Source of the DNA: a virus
Length of the DNA: 42,825 bases
Virus record (IMG/VR): IMGVR_UViG_3300004770_000037
Span: 1-42,825 of that record
Direction: 5' to 3' (one strand)
Notes under the pieces: model-generated
Database searches by the model: none
What the model saw: only the letters and a program-made list of their open reading frames with translations
What the model was told of the DNA's origin: nothing
Translations under genes and position numbers: made by a program
In this document: piece by piece, positions 32,501 to 38,326 of the stretch
How positions within the stretch are numbered: the stretch's first letter is position 1
How the letters are laid out: every line of letters begins with the position of its first letter

Positions 32501-32564
32501 TGCCAGACTTCAGATCGGACAAATCGGTCGAAAATTTGACCTGGATATCTGAACCGTTGGACAT
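29547..32564 (-). CDS. Tail tape measure protein
   Basis: A 1005-aa protein, long and mostly helical, Ala/Gln/Lys-rich with coiled coil between about 430 and 700 and hydrophobic Ala-rich segments (AAWAAAAPALGTAALALEAL). At about 0.15 nm per residue this predicts a tail near 150 nm, so a siphovirus. The C-terminal part (GAVTELHKDEMVLPAHIANPL) is typical of tape measures. The ATG at 32564 has GGGGAATCC upstream and comes right after a terminator hairpin. It is the only late gene separated from its upstream neighbour by over 500 bases. Confidence 0.9.
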   Translation of the reverse strand: MSNGSDIQVKFSTDLSDLKSGMSEAEDVTKAHLDQISDHFQATSDVVGGHVQSMGGHILSVMGDTAIAHVTDDLIDKLEELGKDTAEVGVAAISLRAAWAAAAPALGTAALALEALGAASLAAFAVYEVGSALYHAAEAADQWLNKISGIAALQQLQSAENLAQAESLRVLALQYGEGAQAFQHLSDVARDYKISGDDASAMMTQMATVLTAQTAEAQKARDVLKAYGIEVRGLGAGDAPAVMDAFAQRLNDVRNGTQKSADIMQVFGAVGIKAMDGIAQGAGKVSHAFNEVDRINASTMANIKASQDRIATVDPQYLWWWNQLGHWMDGVSDRFTQMVPKSEELHASQAYALSEITTAWHEAYDGVVSYSDALDRAIKGAKDWATASAGGKVAVPDAPKDTRAESPNTPPPEHAEDLSKGGSSQALAEFQSELAQKKALKQNWLADDHAIEAEFWRQKIADERAEGLEENSVMMGLMQQRLAETEKAMALASQAKAKQAQKDAATAQEQERQGQLRQLEESSNAARAGSIERVDAISAEVQYAFQTWGAMSSEYKTTLGRMLQSYKEYQAEQDGIARAQADTLQTLAHIGLQSDRDRLEAEVAEGKITEQQKIAILDSLTNAAYESDRQILADQLASLDQGTAAWQQMYGRLAALDAQHGADMDKSARDMAKAQKKAADETLQAWDQALAPVSRAFDTSIQGMVMGTQTAKQAMSRMAQSMVGEEISALAKWLQHKLLVNALGLASDQKTATGGVLATLFAEHSKTAATVSGTAARTSADTAGQAGFFGRIAAQVAGWLGLETGKTAETVAGSAERSTAEDTAAAASVTAAKLQAAAIIPAYAAEAAAAAMASVAAIPVVGWAMAPAVGAETFATAMAFLPMASAAGGWDKVPFDGAVTELHKDEMVLPAHIANPLRSILDGMPSFGLPPGFAQAANTNLSAPSNANAPLGGGSPGGGQSVTHITIQANDAASFNNMLTRAGSPLMKTIQGQLAMGARLTPFGR

Positions 32565-32578
32565 GCGGATTCCCCAAT

Positions 32579-32607
32579 AAAAAAGCCGCCCCGGAATGGG
32601 ACGGCTT
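32579..32607 (-). terminator. Intrinsic terminator in the tape measure leader
   Basis: On the minus strand AAGCCGTCCC (32607-32598) pairs with GGGGCGGCTT (32592-32583) over 10 bp with one wobble, loop ATTCC, then six Ts (32584-32579). The tape measure Shine-Dalgarno sequence begins four bases after the T-run, so no promoter fits between. Confidence 0.75.
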
Positions 32608-32633
32608 GGACAAACGACCATAGAAAAACGGAT

Positions 32634-32658
32634 AAAAAGCAAATTTACTTTGCTTTTT
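32634..32658. repeat. Inverted repeat AAAAAGCAAA / TTTGCTTTTT
   Basis: Ten-base perfect arms with loop TTTAC, directly upstream of the -35 of the rightward cassette promoter. It could be a weak bidirectional terminator or an operator for the small HTH protein encoded downstream. Confidence 0.6.
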
Positions 32659-32661
32659 ATG

Positions 32662-32690
32662 TGGACAATGCAAACTTAGTTGGCTATATT
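32662..32690 (+). promoter_or_regulatory. Promoter of the embedded rightward cassette
   Basis: TGGACA (32662-32667), 17 bases, TATATT (32685-32690). Predicted start is about 32697, just before the 5' hairpin. It is oriented against the late genes on both sides. Confidence 0.65.
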
Positions 32691-32696
32691 AACTCT

Positions 32697-32880
32697 TGTC
32701 GACGGGGATTGTCCCCGGAGATAAACCGAAAGGAGGTGTTGCGGTAATGAAGTTCCTGAAACTCCTGACCTACGTTGTGTTGGCGATCCTAGCAGAAATC
32801 CACACAGCGCAGTAAACGGAAGGTGGGGTTGGGAAACCAGCCCCACCACAGGAAGGAAAAGCCGCAGCACCTCCTTAAGG
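32697..32880 (+). ncRNA. Structured RNA leader that sequesters a Shine-Dalgarno sequence
   Basis: The predicted RNA opens with hairpin CGGGGA-UUG-UCCCCG (32703-32717). AAGGAGGUGUUGCGG (32730-32744), holding the Shine-Dalgarno of the 22-codon peptide, pairs with CCGCAGCACCUCCUU (32862-32876) over 15 bp with one G-U. The helix encloses the peptide gene and an 11-bp hairpin (32822-32847) with a GAAA tetraloop. The fold was worked out by hand. It resembles type I toxin mRNAs that hide their ribosome binding site by a long-range pairing. Confidence 0.65.
32747..32815 (+). CDS. 22-aa hydrophobic peptide, possible type I toxin or leader peptide
   Basis: ATG 32747, TAA 32813-32815, with AAGGAGGTG 8-10 bases upstream, the strongest ribosome binding site in this part of the window. 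The peptide begins MKFLKLL with lysines at 2 and 5, has a hydrophobic run (YVVLAILA) able to insert in a membrane, and ends EIHTAQ. Size and charge pattern resemble small membrane toxins such as Ibs-type peptides, but no homology is claimed. Translation should be off when the 15-bp long-range pairing forms and on when it is opened. It could also be a translated leader controlling the HTH gene 80 bases downstream. Confidence 0.6.
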   Translation: MKFLKLLTYVVLAILAEIHTAQ

Positions 32881-32896
32881 TGAAAGGATTTTAACA

Positions 32897-33091
32897 ATGA
32901 CACCGGACGAATGCAAGGCTTGGCGCAAGCGCCTGAAACTGACCCAAGAACAAGCAGCCAAGGCATTGGGGCTAACACGTCAGGGATGGCAAAAACGCGA
33001 AGATGGCACCTTTGCCATCAACCGCGAGGCCGAATATGCCATGCGCTATTTGGAAGAACACCCGGAAATTTTGGAACAGACTAACCCGTGA
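32897..33091 (+). CDS. Small XRE-family HTH protein, 64 aa
   Basis: A complete HTH_3-type domain: ECKAWRKRLKLTQEQAAKAL then GLTRQGWQKREDGTFAINR, followed by AEYAMRYLEEHPEI. AAAGGA lies upstream of the ATG. It is cotranscribed with the hydrophobic peptide and runs opposite to the late operon, with its 3' end overlapping the tail chaperone frame by about 11 bases. It probably regulates the cassette promoter, perhaps through the inverted repeat at 32634-32658, or acts on late transcription. Confidence 0.78.
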   Translation: MTPDECKAWRKRLKLTQEQAAKALGLTRQGWQKREDGTFAINREAEYAMRYLEEHPEILEQTNP

Positions 33092-33370
33092 CCGCCTTAC
33101 CGCCCACCTCGCCCCACAGGGCCAGAAACTTGGCGGCACCCTCTTCGGTGGTGCAATCCAGCGTTCCGTCTGCAGAAGCGCGACCCGACGGTGAGGCCCC
33201 GGTTTTAATCCCCAGCGCCGCTTTCAGCAGCACCGGCAGGGGTGGCGTTTCACGCCATTCCTCGCACAAAGCAAGATAGCGGTGGACGGTAAGTTGCCCC
33301 ACCGTCCGCCAATCCCATCCAGTTAACGTGCACAGGCGGGCATAGAAACGCTCCCAGTTTAGGACTCCCC
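33081..33370 (-). CDS. Tail assembly chaperone C-terminal extension, made by -1 frameshift
   Basis: This frame (about 95 codons) continues the preceding tail chaperone in the -1 frame and has no start codon near its beginning; the first ATG/GTG/TTG-like codon is 30 residues in. The sequence NWERFYARLCTLTGWDWRTV, TVHRYLALCEEWRETPPL resembles the second tail chaperone of HK97/GTA-type phages. Placement just before the tape measure gene is where lambda G/GT-type frameshifting occurs. The likely slip is at five Gs (33371-33367), six bases before the zero-frame stop. It lacks the classical XXXYYYZ heptamer. Confidence 0.65.
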
Positions 33371-33685
33371 CAGGCCGCCATCTTTCGCGCTGACTTTCAA
33401 CTGATCCAATCCGGTCAAAGCCGAAATCACCACCAGGGCGGGGGCAAAATCCGACACCAACATGGGCGTGGACTTGAAGGTGTCTTCGGTCATGCCGCCG
33501 GTCGCCAAGGCCTTTTGTAAGATGGTGCGAATGGCAACCACCCGTTCGGTATGATCCTGGGTTTGGCCGGGGGCCAGTTTGGCGAAGCAATCCAGCACGG
33601 TTTGCAATTCGTCAAAGGTGAAGGCCTGAATGGGGTGCGACACCCCATTCAGAACGATATATCCGGTTTCGTGCGGATGGCTCAT
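33359..33685 (-). CDS. Tail assembly chaperone (gpG-like)
   Basis: A 108-aa protein following the tail tube gene after one base. It begins with a small beta part (TGYIVLNGVSHPIQAFTFDEL) and continues helical to a stop at 33359. Position, length and the -1 frame that follows make it the short form of the tail chaperone pair that loads onto the tape measure during tail assembly. Confidence 0.75.
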   Translation of the reverse strand: MSHPHETGYIVLNGVSHPIQAFTFDELQTVLDCFAKLAPGQTQDHTERVVAIRTILQKALATGGMTEDTFKSTPMLVSDFAPALVVISALTGLDQLKVSAKDGGLGES

Positions 33686-33686
33686 A

Positions 33687-34436
33687 TTAATCCGCCAAGC
33701 TCAAGACGCCGACATTGCCCGCACTGTCGGCCATCACCGACGCGGACATTTCCGGCATCATAAAATCATCCTGCTTTGCCGACATCTTCAAATCAGACGT
33801 GGTCATAACGTTGAATTGCAAGGTCATGCGTTTGATAACGCCCTGGATCGGCAACGCCGTGGTGTAGATGCCCTTGAATTGGACATTCGACCCCATGGCC
33901 TGGTTGATAATGGTCGCGGTATTTCCGGTGGCTGCCAGATTATAGGTATAATTGACCACCACACCACTGGACGTGCCGGTATCGCCAGCGGCAAAGGTAT
34001 AAACACCGGTACTGGAATTGACCGAATATTGACCGGTGGCGGGTGCCGAGGCAACCTTGGTCAAGGGCACACCGGTGGCCGCATAGGTCACCCCCAAATC
34101 GGTGGCAAAGGTCGCACCGTTCAAGGCGGTATAGGCATTGGATGCCACCACACCGGCCTCGTTGACGACAGTCATCAATTGACCAGCGGATTGGGTATTG
34201 CCGAAGAACAGGTTGTTCAGCATCGATCCATTGAGAATGGCATTTTTCAATTTGATTTCGATGCTGCCTTTACCGCGCGCCACCACCAGGGGGAATTGCG
34301 ATTGCCCCATCAGCTTCTTTTCTTCGAACTTGAAATCCATGTCGAAGGACTGCAACTGGCTTAGATGCAACGGGGTCGCATTGCTCGCCCCCAACGGAAT
34401 AGCGAAGAAATCACCACCACCAAAATGAGCTTCCAT
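33687..34436 (-). CDS. Major tail tube protein
   Basis: A 249-aa beta-rich protein (LHLSQLQSFDMDFKFEEKKL, GKGSIEIKLKNAILNG, QYSVNSSTGVYTFAAGDTGT) with an inserted Gly/Thr-rich domain and a C-terminal IKRMTLQFNVMTTSDLKM. Family-level similarity is to phage tail tube proteins. Its place between the tail terminator and chaperone genes fits. Tube monomers polymerise around the tape measure. Confidence 0.82.
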   Translation of the reverse strand: MEAHFGGGDFFAIPLGASNATPLHLSQLQSFDMDFKFEEKKLMGQSQFPLVVARGKGSIEIKLKNAILNGSMLNNLFFGNTQSAGQLMTVVNEAGVVASNAYTALNGATFATDLGVTYAATGVPLTKVASAPATGQYSVNSSTGVYTFAAGDTGTSSGVVVNYTYNLAATGNTATIINQAMGSNVQFKGIYTTALPIQGVIKRMTLQFNVMTTSDLKMSAKQDDFMMPEMSASVMADSAGNVGVLSLAD

Positions 34437-34437
34437 T

Positions 34438-34701
34438 TTACTCTCCTAAGTTTGACTGAATCAGGGATTTAATCTCGGCAACACGCGCCGTGATTTGGTT
34501 GGCCAACGGCGTATTGCGGGCGATGGCGGAATTGGGGATATGGGCGGCAAACCATGCGTCCAGGTCGGCAAGGATGGCGGGCATGGCGGGCGCAACAGCC
34601 AACGGATCGACTACGGGCGAAGCAGCCAACTGATCGGCTTCGGAAACAGCAGTGCCATCGGTGGCAGCCTGTTGCTGCCCCGGTTCGGGGGTCTCGGTCA
34701 T
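34438..34701 (-). CDS. Small tail-region protein, 87 aa
   Basis: Ends one base before the tail tube gene. The N-terminal half is acidic and Ala/Pro/Gln-rich, probably unstructured. The C-terminal half (ILADLDAWFAAHIPNSAIAR, ANQITARVAEIKSLIQ) forms two helices. No family is recognised. It may be an assembly factor or a minor tail component. Confidence 0.62.
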   Translation of the reverse strand: MTETPEPGQQQAATDGTAVSEADQLAASPVVDPLAVAPAMPAILADLDAWFAAHIPNSAIARNTPLANQITARVAEIKSLIQSNLGE

Positions 34702-34728
34702 GGTGGAAATCCTTAGAAGTTAGGGATT

Positions 34729-35172
34729 TTAAAGCGGGCGAATGGTAATGGGAACCCAGGCAATGCCATGCTGCCCGGTGGCGCCCTCATCGGTTTCGAT
34801 GGTGCCGGAAATGCGGCAATCATGGACTTGGCCGCCCAAGCTTTGCCGTCCAATGACCGGTTGCACCAGTAGCGCGGCGGTGACGGCATCCAAAATCATG
34901 TCGCGTAAATCCTGGGCAGACCCATCGGCAGCGCCCGTATCCACATAGACGTACAACCAGAAATCAAGTTCCCAATAGACCGGCTTTTGCCATCCGGCAT
35001 TGGGATTGCTGGACTTTCCCGCCACCACCGTGATCATCGGCTTTTTCGTCTTGGGAACATCATTCCAATGTTCCAATTTCTTAGAAAAATGCGACACCAG
35101 GGCCGCGACGGCATAATTGGCCTGTAGGGCAGAAAGCAAAGCATCACGAGCTTCAATACGCATTTTTGTCAT
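34729..35172 (-). CDS. Tail terminator protein, gpU/DUF3168-like
   Basis: A 147-aa protein with the layout of tail terminators: an N-terminal helix (RDALLSALQANYAVAALV), central strand pairs (WELDFWLYVYVDTG), a helix (AQDLRDMILDAVTAALL) and a C-terminal beta segment. It would cap the growing tail tube and later join the head. The first ATG overlaps the upstream gene by 20 bases; the ATG at 35163 is an alternative with GGA at better spacing. Confidence 0.72.
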   Translation of the reverse strand: MTKMRIEARDALLSALQANYAVAALVSHFSKKLEHWNDVPKTKKPMITVVAGKSSNPNAGWQKPVYWELDFWLYVYVDTGAADGSAQDLRDMILDAVTAALLVQPVIGRQSLGGQVHDCRISGTIETDEGATGQHGIAWVPITIRPL

Positions 35173-35620
35173 CCATCACTTCTGGAACTGTAGTTTCAAC
35201 AATTGCTGCCATTTCCTGCGCCCCCTCGATCACCAGGGGTCGTAGATCCACATGGGCGGTTTCATGGAAATGGCGACGATGGCCGCGCACTTGTTCCTTG
35301 ATCGGGTTCACCGGCTTGCCGAATGATAGGCTTTCAATCCTGGCATAGCCGCGCACATCAACCAGCGCATTGGCCCCTACCGCCCAATTACGGGCCTCGG
35401 GGTCGGTAATATAAATGCCGACGCCAAGACCTTTGGGCGACACGTCAAAATCAACCTTAACCGCTTGGCGAAACCGGGCAGGAAGCACCGAGCGCATCCG
35501 ATCAGCAACCCGGTTGGCAGCATCCTGCAACAGCGGAGTCAACCGGGCTATCGCCAGATCAGACAGCCCCTTTAAGCGAGCCGATAAGATATCGAAGCCC
35601 TGGACATCGCCCGTAATCAT
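35153..35620 (-). CDS. HK97 gp10-like head-tail connector / minor tail protein
   Basis: A 155-aa protein matching the HK97 gp10 family in layout: an N-terminal helix pair (LSARLKGLSDLAIARLTPLL, AANRVADRMRSVLP), then a beta domain (VKVDFDVSPKGLGVGIYIT) and a conserved-looking RHFHETAHVD. The family sits between the head-closure and tail-terminator genes in siphoviruses, as here. Overlaps its upstream neighbour by ATGA. Confidence 0.72.
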   Translation of the reverse strand: MITGDVQGFDILSARLKGLSDLAIARLTPLLQDAANRVADRMRSVLPARFRQAVKVDFDVSPKGLGVGIYITDPEARNWAVGANALVDVRGYARIESLSFGKPVNPIKEQVRGHRRHFHETAHVDLRPLVIEGAQEMAAIVETTVPEVMDDKNAY

Positions 35621-35925
35621 TCCGCCAATTCCAAAATCCAGAACGTCCCACCCGCATCCAGTTCAGATTTTTTGACAGTAAAGGTGCGGGTTCCCATGGT
35701 GAATTGATCCGACGTATCCGGCTGCGCCGGGATATCACTGAGTTTCACATGGGCAATGGGACCAAAGTGCGGACTGCGCAAATCATTCAAGCGGGTGCCG
35801 GTTGGGCGCTCCCAAAAGCTCCACACCAGCGGCACCGCAGCGCCGCTGGTCGGAACATAGACCGCATTCCGACCAAAGGATCTGAAACACGCATCGGTCA
35901 GACGTTGGAAGCGGTCGGTTGTCAT
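35617..35925 (-). CDS. Head-tail joining protein, gpFII-like
   Basis: 102 aa from ATG 35925, two bases after the upstream stop. DRFQRLTDACFRSFG starts it, then a beta sandwich (AVYVPTSGAAVPLVWSFWER) and DQFTMGTRTFTVKKSELD. This is the pattern of lambda gpFII-type head-closure proteins. It would complete the connector after DNA packaging. Confidence 0.7.
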   Translation of the reverse strand: MTTDRFQRLTDACFRSFGRNAVYVPTSGAAVPLVWSFWERPTGTRLNDLRSPHFGPIAHVKLSDIPAQPDTSDQFTMGTRTFTVKKSELDAGGTFWILELAE

Positions 35926-35927
35926 GC

Positions 35928-36257
35928 TTAGAACGATTCGTTCAAGCGCACACGCACAGTCACATCGCCAGCTTGTTGTGCTTGGGTGGCGACACCGATC
36001 AGAGTATTTCCGGTGGCCGTCGTCGTCACCACAAAGTTGGTGTTGTCCCAATAAACATGGGCACCAGGGGTTGGCGTATCGCCCGCATGCTTGGGCAGAT
36101 CAAACACACCAACCACCATGAAAACACCGACAACGCCAGAGGCCAAATCAGTCGCTGCCACACCAAAGATAGAACCGATCAGGGCACCGCTGCCGCTGGT
36201 CAGAGTGCGCGGGGCGGCCAGGTCAAGCCGGTCGCCAGATTCAACGTAGTTCTTCAT
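35928..36257 (-). CDS. DUF2190 capsid decoration protein
   Basis: 109 aa from ATG 36257, with GAAGGGAAG upstream. DRLDLAAPRTLTSGSGALIG, GVFDLPKHAGDTPTPGAHVYWD and LIGVATQAQQAGDVTVRVRL are characteristic of DUF2190, trimeric cement proteins on capsids. It follows the capsid gene and its terminator. Confidence 0.88.
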   Translation of the reverse strand: MKNYVESGDRLDLAAPRTLTSGSGALIGSIFGVAATDLASGVVGVFMVVGVFDLPKHAGDTPTPGAHVYWDNTNFVVTTTATGNTLIGVATQAQQAGDVTVRVRLNESF

Positions 36258-36274
36258 TTTAAAACTTCCCTTCA

Positions 36275-36306
36275 AAGAAAAAGCCCAGACTTTTTAGGTC
36301 TGGGCT
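36275..36306 (-). terminator. Intrinsic terminator after the capsid gene
   Basis: On the minus strand AGCCCAGAC (36306-36298) and GTCTGGGCT (36290-36282) form a perfect 9-bp stem with a 7-base loop, followed by TTTTCTTT. It lies 25 bases after the capsid stop and just before the ribosome binding site of the DUF2190 gene. Confidence 0.82.
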
Positions 36307-36331
36307 ATGGCAACATCGTTACCCGTCAGCG

Positions 36332-38326
36332 TTAAGCGCCGGGACTGCTTACAAAACCGCGCCAATCGACGGCATGGGCGGCGAAGTCTTCGCGGGCCTT
36401 GATTTCCAACCCGTCAACTTCCCAACCCACGCGGGTTTCCAGGAAGACGCCCTGTTGCCCATCCAGATAGGCGTATTCAATGGTATCGATCTGGCCGGGT
36501 GCGGCCACCATGTACCACTGGGTGGCGCTGGCCGCGTCCAGGCGCGGCTCGATGATGGGGGTCAAGGTGGAAGCGTAGGAAATATCCGCCTGCTTGGTGG
36601 CCAGGAAGTTGCTGCTGGTATACTGGTTGGCAACGGTTTCCAGCGCCGCCGGGGCCAGGATGAAAGCCGGAACCAAGTTCAGATTTTCACCGGCCAAGCC
36701 TTTCTGTACCCGCAACGCCGTGCGGGCCGCGCCTAAACCGGCAATGCCAATGGCGCTGCTGGCCCCCGAGGCCACCACGTTCTTATGGTTGGTGCCGTCG
36801 AACAGGTTAAAGCCGTCAGCCATGGCCTGGTTGCCGGTGATCAAAGCCCAGACAATATCCGATTCCATACGAGCCGCCGCTTGGCCAAAGGCGAAGGGGA
36901 TGCGGGTGAAAGCGTCCAGATCGTCGTTGATGATGGCCTTGCGGTCGATGGAGACGGTACGGCCATAAGTTCCCAGCGCGTAGGTTTCCTTGCCGTCCGA
37001 GAACGATCCACGCTGATACTCGCCCTGCTCATTCAAGGCTTGCAGGCTGGGAGCGCCAGACAATTGGGTGCGATTGACCGGCTTGAAATCAGGCAATGTG
37101 GTTTCACGGCAGAACGGCATGAAGGTGCGCGGGCTTTCATCATAGGCACGGCGCAAAGTTTTGTTGGCGACGTTGGCCAGGATGGCGGGGAAATCCGAGG
37201 TCGACATCATACCGCCCGAGCGGACATTCATCCCCAAGGCCATACCGGCGACTTCAGACTTGCTGAACCCACGGGTATTAATGCCCTGCATTCCCAACAG
37301 ATCACGCCCCATTTCCAACAGGGTTAGACCACGATAAGTGCGGCCCAAATCGGTCAATTGATGGACGCTGGGGGCATAGCGATGCAACAGGGCTTCTTCC
37401 ACCGCCGAGCGCGCCGTATCCACCGCATCGCGGGTGATTTGCACATGGTGGCGCACTTCGGTCTGTTCGGATTTGGCGGCCATGCCGTCAATCAGGTTGG
37501 CGCGCACTTGGTCCATGCTGAGATTTTCGGTTTCAGCGCGGGCAATCAGGTTTGTAATCTCCGCTTCCGGCAATTTGACCGCGCGGGCGGCGGCAATGAT
37601 ATCGGTAGCCTTGGCCGTGTTTACGACCTTGGGGGCGGAACGGCTTTCAGGGGCAGCGTCACCCGGAGGGGCGACGACGGGGGGGACAACAGTGGCGGTG
37701 CCACCGTTTTCTTGGGGTTCTGCAGGCATATTACTCTCCGAGGTTTGGGCGGTGGCCCGGTTAAAAACAAACTCACAAGGGTATTCGGGCGCTTGTGCCC
37801 GCACACCAGCCCCCGCATCGGCGCCGACCGGCACCATGGACAATTCCGCTGGTTGCCAATCGACGGCCCGACGCTGAGAGATTCCGCTATCGCTTTTGGT
37901 GACTTCAAATTTGCGCACGTTGTAGCCGACCGACACATTGCGGATGATGCCGTTTTGCACATCGCGCCAGATCGGCTCGACATCGGCACGGTCGGAAAAC
38001 CGCACGGTGGCGATGCCTTGGGTGCCATCGACGCGGGCGGTGCCATCGACCACCACGCCGATCACATCGGACAAATCATCGGCATTATGGGTGTTGAGCA
38101 ACGGCGCACCGGAATTCAGCCGCGACAGGTCGACGCTTTCCGGGCTCATATCCAAGGATTCTTCGTAATATTCCCAATCGCGGTAATCGAAGCGGCGAAC
38201 GGTTGCCCCGGTTGACCATACCAGATCAGCAGTCCGCGCATCGGCATTGACGCTTTGCGGCAAGATGGCCGCAGCACGATGCTGCAACGGCAATTGACGT
38301 GTATTTTCGGTAACGCTATCAGGCAT
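36332..38326 (-). CDS. Prohead protease-major capsid protein fusion
   Basis: 664 aa from ATG 38326 (AAGGAGGGG upstream). Residues about 1-175 are an S78-like prohead protease with H80 in LLNTHN and S132 in RNVSVGY. A Pro/Ala linker and helical delta region (about 200-330, LPEAEITNLIARAETENLS) follow. The HK97-fold capsid protein fills the rest (YDESPRTFMPFCRETTLPDF, GSFSDGKETYALGTYGRTVS, WYMVAAPGQIDTIEYAYLDG). Such fusions are known in alphaproteobacterial phages. The protease presumably cuts itself and the delta region off during maturation. It overlaps the portal gene by 8 bases. Confidence 0.93.
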   Translation of the reverse strand: MPDSVTENTRQLPLQHRAAAILPQSVNADARTADLVWSTGATVRRFDYRDWEYYEESLDMSPESVDLSRLNSGAPLLNTHNADDLSDVIGVVVDGTARVDGTQGIATVRFSDRADVEPIWRDVQNGIIRNVSVGYNVRKFEVTKSDSGISQRRAVDWQPAELSMVPVGADAGAGVRAQAPEYPCEFVFNRATAQTSESNMPAEPQENGGTATVVPPVVAPPGDAAPESRSAPKVVNTAKATDIIAAARAVKLPEAEITNLIARAETENLSMDQVRANLIDGMAAKSEQTEVRHHVQITRDAVDTARSAVEEALLHRYAPSVHQLTDLGRTYRGLTLLEMGRDLLGMQGINTRGFSKSEVAGMALGMNVRSGGMMSTSDFPAILANVANKTLRRAYDESPRTFMPFCRETTLPDFKPVNRTQLSGAPSLQALNEQGEYQRGSFSDGKETYALGTYGRTVSIDRKAIINDDLDAFTRIPFAFGQAAARMESDIVWALITGNQAMADGFNLFDGTNHKNVVASGASSAIGIAGLGAARTALRVQKGLAGENLNLVPAFILAPAALETVANQYTSSNFLATKQADISYASTLTPIIEPRLDAASATQWYMVAAPGQIDTIEYAYLDGQQGVFLETRVGWEVDGLEIKAREDFAAHAVDWRGFVSSPGA

